Shown in pieces: positions 42,938 through 51,254 of a DNA stretch of 64,000 nucleotides. This DNA is from Kistimonas sp964291505 (GTDB lineage: Bacteria; Pseudomonadota; Gammaproteobacteria; Pseudomonadales; Endozoicomonadaceae). Position numbers and translations under genes: made by a program. Position 1 is the first letter of the stretch, and every line of letters begins with the position of its first letter. The stretch lies in the NCBI GenBank assembly GCA_964291505.2, contig OZ220199.1, positions 620,001 through 684,000 of the forward strand. Direction: 5' to 3'. The notes under the pieces are model-generated. The model did not search any database and was not told the DNA's origin. It saw only the letters and a program-made list of their open reading frames with translations.

Positions 42938-45900
42938 TCATACAACCGGAGCCTCGTCTGAAGTAAACCGACGACAAAGATTTTCAAGTCGATCAACGCT
43001 GAACGTACGACACAAAAAGCCTATGAGCCTGGCAAGCTGGCGGGTCCCTTTTTTCACCTGTAACTCACCCACTACCTGCATTATCTGATTGATATCCCCC
43101 AACTCTGCGGCCTTGGACAATTCAGTAAAAAGACGCATATCCAGCGTAATATCATGCGACGAATAGAAGGCATTGATATTCTCAAGACTTTTCGCAATGC
43201 ATGTTTCTACCAAACCGATGAATTGCTCAAGCGTAAATGGATCGACTAAATAACCATCGAAAGCATATTCCTGACAAAGCTTCCGCGCTTCTGAAGACAT
43301 TGAGATAAGCCATACAGTGTCTCCCTTACGCATGCTCCTAATCGTTTTCAGTACATTCAATTCACTGTTTACTGGCACAGCATCAGCCAATAAAACCATA
43401 TCAAGCGACTGTTTACGTATCGCAGATAACGCCAAATCAAGGTTGCCAGCCTGATACACGATCCCGCCCGCATGACTCAGGCAGGTGACAATCGTTTCTC
43501 GATGCGTTTGGCAAGGATCAACCACTAACACGCGCAATACACTGGCAGACTCTTCTACTGTCTGGCTAATGGAATCAGGCGTTGCCATAGCTGATCCTGT
43601 CAAAGGCAAGCTGAAATGAAACGTACTGCCGCATCCCGGCTGACTAGTCACACTGAGTTCCCCACCTAAAGCGTTAACCAACCAACGACTGATAGCCAAG
43701 CCAAGCCCAGCCCCACCCGGGTGACTGCGGGCATCAATTTGCAGAAACGGTGCGAAGATATGCTGCTGGTCATCCTTAGCAATACCAATTCCGCTGTCAC
43801 AGACAGAAAACGATATATGCCGCTCATCAAGTGACAATGCCAGCTTGACATACCCACTCTCTGTAAACTTGATGGCATTACTTAACAGGTTGATAAGAAT
43901 CTGGCGTAGCTTAGTGGGATCTGTCACGATCGAATCAGGTACGCCCTCTTCCCTCTCAATCCTGAAATCCAGCCCTTTCGACTCTGCTCGCTGTCCGACA
44001 ATACGCCTGACACTTTCAACAAGCTTCTCAATGACTACTGGCACCAAACGCACTTTGACCGCATTGGCTTCCATTTTGGAAAGATCCAAAATGTCATTAA
44101 TCATGGTCAGCAAGTGTTGGCCGCTACTCTCTATTGCCAGCAAACTCTCACGTTGCTGATCTGTCAGCGGTGTTTTATTCAGCAGAATCTGGGTGTAGCC
44201 AAGAACACCATTCAAGGGTGTTCGCAGCTCATGGCTCATGTTTGAGAGGAACACACTCTTTGCATGATCGGCTACCTGTGCTTCATCTCGCGCCTGTCGT
44301 AAAGCGATTTCGTTTTTCTTTCGATCAGTGATATCCCTGACCGCAATGGAAATCAGACGCTCATCATCAATATCCAGCAAATTACAGGTAATATCTGCCG
44401 GAAATGTTTCACCCTCCCGGGTTTGAAGAACCGTTTCAAGTTCAGTCACTACTTCCTTGCCGACTGCCTGACAAACCCGCTCAGTGATATTGTCACTCGC
44501 GTCATCAGCCACCGGGGCACCAAGGACTGACAGTGATCGCCCCTGTAATGCTTTACGATCATAGCCAAATAGTTCCTCTGCCCGGACATTTGCCATGGTG
44601 ATTTCACCGCCATCCTTGGCAATGACCATCGCATCCGGCGCGGATTCCAGCAGACTACGAAAACGCCGTGAGTCGCTGACAATATCAGTAATATCATGCG
44701 CCATGCCTTCCATGCCGGAAATGCGGTTATCCGGTTCAATGACGGGTACACCAATAACCTCAAGGGTGCGCAGGGCACCATCCCGATGCGGCATATCCAG
44801 CTGCATAAAACGATCCATTGCCTGCCCCAGCAACACATCATTCATGACGCACTTGCCTTCTGCATCCAGCGCATAAGCCTGAAACAACTCAGCCTGCCGG
44901 GCCAGAAATTCCGCCGGTGAATACCCCAGAATCTCAGAGATGGAAGGACTGACATACGTCATACGCCCACAGGCATTAAAGACGAAATAGACATACTTAC
45001 CCCGCAAGCGTTCGGCTATGCGGCTGATATTGCTCGCCCGCAACTGACGAAGACTCTCTTCACGGTCTTCCAGTCGCTTAGCCATGGTCGAGAGCGTTCT
45101 CGCCAGATGTCCCGTTTCATCATCCGCATAACTGTCCGTTTCTATCTGCCAGACACCTTCACCCATACGTCGAACAGCTTGCCGAAGACGCATCAAAGGC
45201 CGGGTAATCGTGCCGGATACCTTACAGATACAGCAACTGATGAAAAATAATGACAGAATCATCAAAATCGCGCTTACAATGGCATAACGTATGTGCTCTG
45301 CCAGCGCTGCGGTTTCCCGTATCTTGACCAGTAATGCCCAACCGGGAACCGGTACAGGACTGGAAAAATACCAGACCCGCCAGTTTTTATACTTGTCCAC
45401 CGTGTGCGCTTCCTGACCATGACGCAAAGGGCCACTGACCAGCGTTTCCAATGCTGGTGCACCGATTCTTCGCGCTGAATCCAGTAGTGTTTCATCAACA
45501 ATCGTTGAACGAATATCGGAATGAATGAAATGTGCCTGCCGGTCAACAAGGGTAAATTTCAGCTTTCTGGGATTATCCTCTTTTAATAATTCGATCAGAT
45601 CAGTCACCTTTACCAGCAAGCTGATACATCCCCCTTCATCCAGTGGTTGATGGTGAAATATGACTTTTTCTGTCGAAAACGGGATGTCGACAGGATGACT
45701 CCAGTCACTGCGATAGGGGCAAACATCCGGCAGGTGCCATGTATCAATCCCACTGTTCGCCACAAGCTGGTTATTCACAACCTGATAAAGCATGGGTTCA
45801 TCATGCATATCCGGATCATTCATCACAATCCCGTAAATCATGGGGTTTTCAGCCAGAATGTCCTTGAGCATCGGCAATACCCCATACTTGGCACCGGGTA

Positions 45901-46132
45901 GCGTTGCATAACGTAGATAGCGCCTCAGAGAGATTCCCTGCAGCTGAACCTGTCGTAACTGGGTGTCAATCAATTCCGCATAGCGTCGGGTTTCATCAAT
46001 CAGGATCTCTTCCACATCCTGACGGGAAAGAATGAAGGTATGGTAAATGTGAAGGCCGCTAATCAATCCATAGAGCAGGGTGATCGGGACAATGGTAAAC
46101 AGAATGATCTTGTTCCGGATCGACGACCACAT
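42938..46132 (-). CDS. hybrid sensor histidine kinase with two PAS domains and a degenerate receiver
   Basis: This 1064-residue kinase has a membrane helix (about 9-30), a periplasmic CACHE-like sensor, a second helix (about 283-304), HAMP (about 305-357), two PAS domains (about 380-490, 500-610), HisKA with His634 in SHELRTPLNG, and HATPase (SGIGIAKDD, GAGLGLAIS). The C-terminal receiver (about 865-980) is degenerate: where the acceptor Asp is expected the sequence reads LLADAVP, with Ala in its place and Asp one residue on, and the conserved Lys is replaced in YLVDPF. A helical tail of about 65 residues follows without an HPt motif. The real phosphoacceptor partner must be elsewhere. Confidence 0.9.
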   Translation of the reverse strand: MWSSIRNKIILFTIVPITLLYGLISGLHIYHTFILSRQDVEEILIDETRRYAELIDTQLRQVQLQGISLRRYLRYATLPGAKYGVLPMLKDILAENPMIYGIVMNDPDMHDEPMLYQVVNNQLVANSGIDTWHLPDVCPYRSDWSHPVDIPFSTEKVIFHHQPLDEGGCISLLVKVTDLIELLKEDNPRKLKFTLVDRQAHFIHSDIRSTIVDETLLDSARRIGAPALETLVSGPLRHGQEAHTVDKYKNWRVWYFSSPVPVPGWALLVKIRETAALAEHIRYAIVSAILMILSLFFISCCICKVSGTITRPLMRLRQAVRRMGEGVWQIETDSYADDETGHLARTLSTMAKRLEDREESLRQLRASNISRIAERLRGKYVYFVFNACGRMTYVSPSISEILGYSPAEFLARQAELFQAYALDAEGKCVMNDVLLGQAMDRFMQLDMPHRDGALRTLEVIGVPVIEPDNRISGMEGMAHDITDIVSDSRRFRSLLESAPDAMVIAKDGGEITMANVRAEELFGYDRKALQGRSLSVLGAPVADDASDNITERVCQAVGKEVVTELETVLQTREGETFPADITCNLLDIDDERLISIAVRDITDRKKNEIALRQARDEAQVADHAKSVFLSNMSHELRTPLNGVLGYTQILLNKTPLTDQQRESLLAIESSGQHLLTMINDILDLSKMEANAVKVRLVPVVIEKLVESVRRIVGQRAESKGLDFRIEREEGVPDSIVTDPTKLRQILINLLSNAIKFTESGYVKLALSLDERHISFSVCDSGIGIAKDDQQHIFAPFLQIDARSHPGGAGLGLAISRWLVNALGGELSVTSQPGCGSTFHFSLPLTGSAMATPDSISQTVEESASVLRVLVVDPCQTHRETIVTCLSHAGGIVYQAGNLDLALSAIRKQSLDMVLLADAVPVNSELNVLKTIRSMRKGDTVWLISMSSEARKLCQEYAFDGYLVDPFTLEQFIGLVETCIAKSLENINAFYSSHDITLDMRLFTELSKAAELGDINQIMQVVGELQVKKGTRQLARLIGFLCRTFSVDRLENLCRRFTSDEAPVV

Positions 46133-46267
46133 AGATTAAGGAATCCATACGCCTGTCAGTGCTGACTGATGAGATGCAGTCAGCCTAGTCGATACCGGTC
46201 ACTCGTGCCAAAAGTATCCCGTACAGACAGTGCTTAGACCACCAACCACTGTCTGTACGTTACAGGG

Positions 46268-47890
46268 TTATCGGGTACTGACAAACTGTTCCCTCAACGC
46301 CAGTTTTTTCACCTTACCGGTGGCCGTATGGGGTAATTCATCGACGAATATGACCTCGTCAGGTATCCACCATTGCGCAACCTTCCCTTCATACCATGCA
46401 AGCAGGCTTGCCTTGTCGAGTGTTTCTTCTGATTGCATCACTACGATCAGCAAGGGGCGCTCATTCCACTTCTCATGGGGCACAGCGATAACGGCAGCTT
46501 CAGCCACAGCGGGATGACTCATGGCCAGGTTTTCCAGTTCAATAGAACTGATCCACTCCCCACCGGACTTGATGACATCTTTGCTCCGGTCCGTGATGTT
46601 CAGATAACCTTCAGCATCAATGGCAGCTACATCGCCCGTGGCAAACCACCCTGCTTTATCGTGGGTACTGCTGACTTCATTTTCTCGTTGGTAATAAGCA
46701 CTGCATACACCCGGGCCGCGGACATAGAGGTCTCCGACAGCAACACCATCCTGCGGCAAGCGCTCACCGGTCTCATTGACGATTTTCATGTCGACGCCAA
46801 AAATAGCGCGTCCCTGTGACAGACGTAATGCGTCTTTGGTGTCCTGCGCAATATCGGACAGGCTGGCTTTGAGATTATTCAGGGTGCCAATGGGACTCAT
46901 CTCCGTCATTCCCCAGGCATGATGGGTCTCCACACCGTATTCACGCAATTTATCCATGATACTTTGAGGACAGGCTGCACCACCGACGATGACTCGCTTT
47001 AGACTATCCAGTGCCTCGCCACTCTCTTTCAGGAAATTCAGTAACGCCAGCCAGACAGTCGGAACACCAAGGGCCAGAGAAACCTGTTCCTGTGAAATTA
47101 ACTGATGCAACGATGCACCATCACCCATCTTAGGCCCGGGTAATACCAGTCTTGCACCCGCCAGAGGCGCCGTATACGGCAGGCCCCAGGCATTAACATG
47201 AAACATGGGCACTACCGGCATCACCACATCACGGTCAGACAAGCCCACCACCGAGGGCATCACCGCTGTCATCGCGTGAATCACTGTAGAACGATGGCTG
47301 TAGAGCACACCTTTGGGATGACCTGTCGTACCCGAGGTGTAGCAGAGTGAACTGGCCGTCTGTTCATCCAGCATCGGCCATTCATACTCATCGGATTCAT
47401 CACTGATCAGTGCTTCATAACTGATTGCATTTTTCAGTGTGGTATCTGGCATCTGTGCCTGATCAGTCAGAATGACAAAGCCTTCCACGCTCGCTAGCTC
47501 TGACTGCAAGCCTTCAAGCAACGGAATAAACAGCGGATCGGTAAAGACCCAACGGTCTTCTGCATGATTAATGATATAAGCCAGTTGATCGGTAAAAAGG
47601 CGGGGATTAATCGTATGTAGAACCGCTCCGGAACAGGAAACACCGTAATAAAGTTCAAAATGGCGGAAGTCGTTCCATGCCAATGTGGCTACCCGGTTTC
47701 CCTTCTGCATGCCCAAACGTTCAAGGGCATTGGCCAGCTTTCGGGACCGGCGAAACGCATCACGATAGGTATAACGGTGTTCAGGGTGATCATGGGTCAC
47801 CGACACCACTTCCGATTCCGGAAACGCCTGTTCGGCATACTTCATGATCATGCTGATCAATAACGGCTGGTCCATCATCAGGCCATGCAT
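46268..47890 (-). CDS. AMP-forming acyl-CoA ligase, AlkK-like
   Basis: This 540-residue protein is an ANL-family adenylating enzyme that activates fatty acids as acyl-CoA through an acyl-AMP. Motifs: SSLCYTSGTTGHPKGVLYSH (A3, 20 residues), HAWGMTEMSP (A5), YLNITDRSKDVIKSGGEWIS (A8, hinge) and the catalytic Lys in TATGKVKK (A10). The overall layout resembles AlkK-type medium-chain acyl-CoA ligases; long-chain FadD is the alternative. AGGAG lies seven bases before the ATG. It appears to be a single gene. Confidence 0.9.
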   Translation of the reverse strand: MHGLMMDQPLLISMIMKYAEQAFPESEVVSVTHDHPEHRYTYRDAFRRSRKLANALERLGMQKGNRVATLAWNDFRHFELYYGVSCSGAVLHTINPRLFTDQLAYIINHAEDRWVFTDPLFIPLLEGLQSELASVEGFVILTDQAQMPDTTLKNAISYEALISDESDEYEWPMLDEQTASSLCYTSGTTGHPKGVLYSHRSTVIHAMTAVMPSVVGLSDRDVVMPVVPMFHVNAWGLPYTAPLAGARLVLPGPKMGDGASLHQLISQEQVSLALGVPTVWLALLNFLKESGEALDSLKRVIVGGAACPQSIMDKLREYGVETHHAWGMTEMSPIGTLNNLKASLSDIAQDTKDALRLSQGRAIFGVDMKIVNETGERLPQDGVAVGDLYVRGPGVCSAYYQRENEVSSTHDKAGWFATGDVAAIDAEGYLNITDRSKDVIKSGGEWISSIELENLAMSHPAVAEAAVIAVPHEKWNERPLLIVVMQSEETLDKASLLAWYEGKVAQWWIPDEVIFVDELPHTATGKVKKLALREQFVSTR

Positions 47891-48015
47891 ACCCGTACTC
47901 CTGTTTTATTTTTCTTTTTCGTGAAAAATCAGTGTAACGGGCAGTCATGCCAGTAGACAAATCACATCCTGTGATGAAAAGAAATCCTGTGTATAAGCCG
48001 GAAAGATGAATAAGC

Positions 48016-48039
48016 AAACCGGCCACTATGGCCGGTTTT
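48016..48039 (-). terminator. terminator hairpin after focA
   Basis: Nine-base arms (48016-48024 and 48030-48038) form a GC-rich stem with a 5-nt loop. On the minus strand the stem ends in TTTGCTTA. It lies about 30 bases past the focA stop. Confidence 0.7.
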
Positions 48040-48067
48040 CAAACAGCATCAACGCAACGTATCAAGC

Positions 48068-48931
48068 TCAGTGTTTTCTGAGGAAAACAAACCAGTTGCT
48101 CAAACCGACCAGGATACCGCCACCAATAATGTTGCCGATGGTGGCAGGAATGATGTTGTTGAAGATCATATTGTGCAGTGTGATATGCGGGAAATCCGCT
48201 GGTGTCATACCAATCGCTTGCCAGAATGCAGCATCACCCAGGTTATGCACCATCCAGCCCATCGGCAGCAGATACATGTTGGCGATGGAGTGCTCGAAAC
48301 CTGCGGCAATAAACGCGGCAACGGGCAGGATCATGGCCAGCATCTTGCCACTGGCGCTGCGGGCGCTGTAGCTCATCCAGACACTCAGGCAGACCATGAT
48401 GTTACACATAATACCCAGCACCAATGCCTGACCAAAACTGTGTCCCATCTTGGCATCAGCAATATACATGGCAGATGCGCCCACCTGACCATGAGCACCC
48501 AGCCACTGTCCGGTGTAAATAATCATCGACACCATAACAATGGAGCCAACAAAGTTACCCAGGTAAACCACACACCAGTTGCGGACCATGGCAGAAAACG
48601 GCACGCGTCCAGATGCACAGGGAATGGAGATCATGGTGCTGCTGGTAAACAGCTCAGCGCCACACATGACCACCAGCATCAACCCCATACTGAATGAGAT
48701 ACCGCCAATCAGCTTGGAGATACCGTAAGGCAACGCATTCGGGCCATGGGAACCGGTGGAGACGATGGTATAAAACATACCAGCCAGGGAGATAAAGACA
48801 CCGGCCATGATCGCCAGAACGAAGGTCTTGTATAACGCTTTCTCAGCCTTGCCAATTGCGACGTTTTGCGCCAGCTCGGCCATAGCGAGAGGCGAACGCG
48901 CCTCAAAGTAGGAGGGTTCGATGCTGTTCAT
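48068..48931 (-). CDS. focA: formate channel
   Basis: This 287-residue protein is a FocA-type pentameric formate channel of the inner membrane, with six helices in inverted repeat. Signatures are GAELFTSSTM (the omega-loop helix break) and FEHSIANMYLLPMG, with the conserved pore His. E. coli FocA has a similar N terminus (FEARSP-LAMAELAQ here). No pflB or formate dehydrogenase gene is adjacent, so substrate could be formate or nitrite; the FEHSIANM motif favours formate. No Shine-Dalgarno sequence is evident at the ATG. Confidence 0.92.
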   Translation of the reverse strand: MNSIEPSYFEARSPLAMAELAQNVAIGKAEKALYKTFVLAIMAGVFISLAGMFYTIVSTGSHGPNALPYGISKLIGGISFSMGLMLVVMCGAELFTSSTMISIPCASGRVPFSAMVRNWCVVYLGNFVGSIVMVSMIIYTGQWLGAHGQVGASAMYIADAKMGHSFGQALVLGIMCNIMVCLSVWMSYSARSASGKMLAMILPVAAFIAAGFEHSIANMYLLPMGWMVHNLGDAAFWQAIGMTPADFPHITLHNMIFNNIIPATIGNIIGGGILVGLSNWFVFLRKH

Positions 48932-49082
48932 AAAAATTATGGGGAAATTCAGAAGACAAAAGAGAGTTTAAAGTTTAAAAAAACCTTGAAACCAGACTGT
49001 TGACTTATATCAATGCCCTGCCAATCGACTGTTAGCAATAACCCGTAACGGGAAACCGCACCAGTGATCGCCATGACACAAA

Positions 49083-49100
49083 AAAGGGCCAAAGCCCTTT
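49083..49100 (-). terminator. Rho-independent terminator after ssb
   Basis: The 7-bp stem 49083-49089/49094-49100 has a CAAA loop. On the minus strand it is followed by a short T run (TTTTG). It lies about 40 bases after the ssb stop. Confidence 0.7.
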
Positions 49101-49139
49101 TCTTATGCGGTCATTAAAAACCGGTGATCCGATAGCCGT

Positions 49140-49682
49140 TTAGAACGGGATATCATCATCAAAATCATCAAAACCGCCGGCCGGTGCTGACTGCGGCTGA
49201 GCCTGGGGAGCCTGTTGCGGCGCCTGCTGCTGGGGCTGACCACCAAAGCCACCCTGCTGCTGTTTAGGCTGCTGATAAGACTGCTGCTGACGAGGCGCGC
49301 TCTGCTGCTGGTAATCACCACCGCCCATGCCGTCCTGACGGCCATCCAACATTTGCAGCTGACCATTGATATCCACCACGATCTCAGTGGTGTAACGGTC
49401 CTGCCCCTGCTGATCCTGCCACTTGCGGGTCTGCAACTTACCTTCGATATAGACCTTGGAACCTTTGCGCAGGTACTGACCTGCGATCTCCGCCAGCTTG
49501 CCAAACACCACAACCCGGTGCCACTCGGTCCGCTCAACCGGCTGGCCGGTCTGGCGATCCTTCCAGGATTCACTGGTTGCCAGACTCAGGTTGCACACGC
49601 CACTGCCATTGGGTGTGTAGCGGACTTCCGGATCACCACCGAGATTGCCTATCAGGATAACCTTGTTAACACCACGAGCCAT
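49140..49682 (-). CDS. ssb: single-stranded DNA-binding protein
   Basis: This 180-residue protein has the N-terminal OB-fold (1-110: MARGVNKVILIGNLGGDPE, SWKDRQTGQ, RTEWHRVV), a Gln/Pro/Gly-rich linker, and the acidic C-terminal tip DDFDDDIPF that recruits repair and replication partners. The start ATG 49682 has GGGAGAG upstream and matches E. coli Ssb; an in-frame codon nine residues earlier is not used. In Pseudomonas-like genomes ssb lies next to the MFS gene and uvrA; here about 8.5 kb of other genes separate it from the MFS gene. Confidence 0.97.
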   Translation of the reverse strand: MARGVNKVILIGNLGGDPEVRYTPNGSGVCNLSLATSESWKDRQTGQPVERTEWHRVVVFGKLAEIAGQYLRKGSKVYIEGKLQTRKWQDQQGQDRYTTEIVVDINGQLQMLDGRQDGMGGGDYQQQSAPRQQQSYQQPKQQQGGFGGQPQQQAPQQAPQAQPQSAPAGGFDDFDDDIPF

Positions 49683-50137
49683 GTAACTCTCCCACCATTC
49701 AAGAATCAATAACCATTTCTCTGGACCAGACCATTCACTTCAGTCTACCCCGGATCGTCAAAACGCCGACACCCTGCCACAGCCCGTGAACCCATGCCAT
49801 CGTCCGCCCAGAGTCATAGGGTAACTATCCATTATCCCAGACTCAGCGCATTTGCCAATTGGGAAATCATAGTATTACCCGTTTAGCCCTACTTATCTGA
49901 CCCATTATACTGGCACGGGTTCACCGCCAAGACTCCTGAAAAGATAAATGTATTTAAAAACAATGAGTTACCAGAAAACCCGCATTATAAACAATATAAC
50001 CTTTTGATTTTATTACATCTTTTATATCGCCTTGATGCCTTCAAACGTTTCTGCCCCTTAAATACGCCTAAACTCAACCTATTGGGGCCAATTTCTCATG
50101 GCATCAGCCATAAACAGCATCAGAAGCCAGTACCAGT
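49683..50137. other. 455-bp divergent region between ssb and the pilin-lectin gene
   Basis: No gene is seen. A promoter candidate for ssb lies at 49831-49858. The half near the pilin gene (about 49930-50060) is AT-rich, as promoters of acquired genes often are, but no clear consensus is found. No SOS box (CTGT-N8-ACAG) was spotted. Confidence 0.4.
49831..49858 (-). promoter_or_regulatory. candidate sigma-70 promoter for ssb
   Basis: Read on the minus strand, TTGGCA (49858-49853) and GATAAT (49836-49831) are spaced by 16 bases, which is one short of the ideal. It would leave a leader of about 145 bases before the ssb ATG. It is a consensus match by eye only. Confidence 0.4.
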
Positions 50138-51190
50138 GTGAATAAAGGACAGCATTCAATCCAGGGGATCAGTCTTGTTGAGTCCATGATCGTGCTCTTT
50201 GTTATGGGCGTGGTCTCGGCCTTTGCTGTCACCAGCTACCAGAAATACACCACTCGGGCGAAAGTCATGGAAGCCAGCCAGCTGGCCTACGAGGTCCGGC
50301 AGGCTGTAGAAGCCCATGTCGCTACTCGCCGGACACTGCCCTCCAACCTGAACCGTGTCTACAGCAGCAAAAATATGAAGGTCGTGGAGCGTCTGGAAGC
50401 GATCCGTACAGGGCCGACCGAATTCAGAATCAATGTTTACATCAGAAAGGACGTTTTTCCGGATAAAGCTGAGCAACAGGTCTTTACGCTGCATGGAAAC
50501 CTGATCAATGGTGCCATTCGCTGGAGTGATTGCGGCGCTGACCAATGTATTACTGACGCATCCAATTTGCCGGTACCGCAGGCAAATCTGCCCCCTATAG
50601 CAACGGCGGGGGATATCGTCATTGCAACAGCACCGCCTTCAACTGCGCCAACCCCAACGCCAGTTCCAACACCGGTACCGGCAGCGCCTACACCTACTCC
50701 AACGCCCACGCCAACACCCGAGCCACCCTCAACGCCTGCTCCAACTCAGACGCCTACTCCAACACCAGCACCAGCACCAGCACCTACACCAGTGCCATCC
50801 CCCACACCTGCGCCCTCTCCGACACCCGCTCCAAAACCCTCCCCCGGAGGAGGAGGTGGTGGTGGTTCAGATACCTTTGTCACCAAAAACAAAGATCCTA
50901 TCTGGAGTAATACACATGCTCTGTCCGAATGCCCTGGTCGCTGTGGCGCAGAACATGGCAAGTGGAATGGCCAGTGGTGGACGATTGTGTACGGCAGGCA
51001 TTCAGTGTGTCAGTGCACACCCTTAGAAGTCTTTACCACAACCAATACTGCGCCGATATGGAGTGACCCGGATGCACAGGCCAAATGCCCTTCCCGCTGT
51101 AATGCAGAAGATGGCAACTGGACAGGTGTATGGTGGACCATTGTGTATGGCGCTCAATCTGTTTGCCAATGCGAAGAGCAGTACCCCTGA
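50138..51190 (+). CDS. type IV pilin-like protein with Pro/Thr linker and two MVL lectin repeats
   Basis: This 350-residue protein has three parts. Residues 1-37 are a type IV prepilin leader and helix: Gly10 then ISLVE, with the conserved Glu at +5 and a hydrophobic stretch to about 30. Residues 38-160 are a pilin-like headgroup. Residues about 165-243 are a Pro/Thr/Ala-rich linker ending in seven Gly. Residues 245-293 and 296-347 are two repeats of the mannan-binding lectin (MVL, Pfam PF12151) type: PIWSNTHALSECPGRC...GQWWTIVYG...SVCQC, four Cys each. It should be cleaved by a prepilin peptidase and displayed on a pilus, binding mannose-rich glycans. The start is inferred as GTG 50138; no clear Shine-Dalgarno sequence is seen. 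Confidence 0.85.
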   Translation: MNKGQHSIQGISLVESMIVLFVMGVVSAFAVTSYQKYTTRAKVMEASQLAYEVRQAVEAHVATRRTLPSNLNRVYSSKNMKVVERLEAIRTGPTEFRINVYIRKDVFPDKAEQQVFTLHGNLINGAIRWSDCGADQCITDASNLPVPQANLPPIATAGDIVIATAPPSTAPTPTPVPTPVPAAPTPTPTPTPTPEPPSTPAPTQTPTPTPAPAPAPTPVPSPTPAPSPTPAPKPSPGGGGGGGSDTFVTKNKDPIWSNTHALSECPGRCGAEHGKWNGQWWTIVYGRHSVCQCTPLEVFTTTNTAPIWSDPDAQAKCPSRCNAEDGNWTGVWWTIVYGAQSVCQCEEQYP

Positions 51191-51210
51191 GCTTCACATG
51201 ATATAAAAAA

Positions 51211-51235
51211 AGCCATGCTCCTCAGGTACATGGCT
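51211..51235 (-). terminator. terminator for the ADP-ribosylglycohydrolase operon
   Basis: The 7-bp stem 51211-51217/51229-51235 has an 11-nt loop. On the minus strand it is followed by six T residues. It lies 20 bases past the minus-strand stop, and 21 bases past the pilin-lectin stop on the other strand. Confidence 0.7.
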
Positions 51236-51254
51236 TGTTAACAGGCGCTTTACA

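Noticed and set aside
48071..48697. 208-codon plus-strand frame opposite focA
   Set aside because: It is antisense to a clear FocA gene, is His/Asn/Gln-rich like a shadow translation, and has no Shine-Dalgarno sequence or family match.
49910..49930. TGGCAC sequence resembling a sigma-54 -24 element before the pilin gene
   Set aside because: The -12 element (TTGC) is absent at the required spacing.
50437..50961. Gly/Val-rich minus-strand frames opposite the pilin linker
   Set aside because: They are complements of the Pro/Thr repeat codons, so they reflect the repeat and not a gene.
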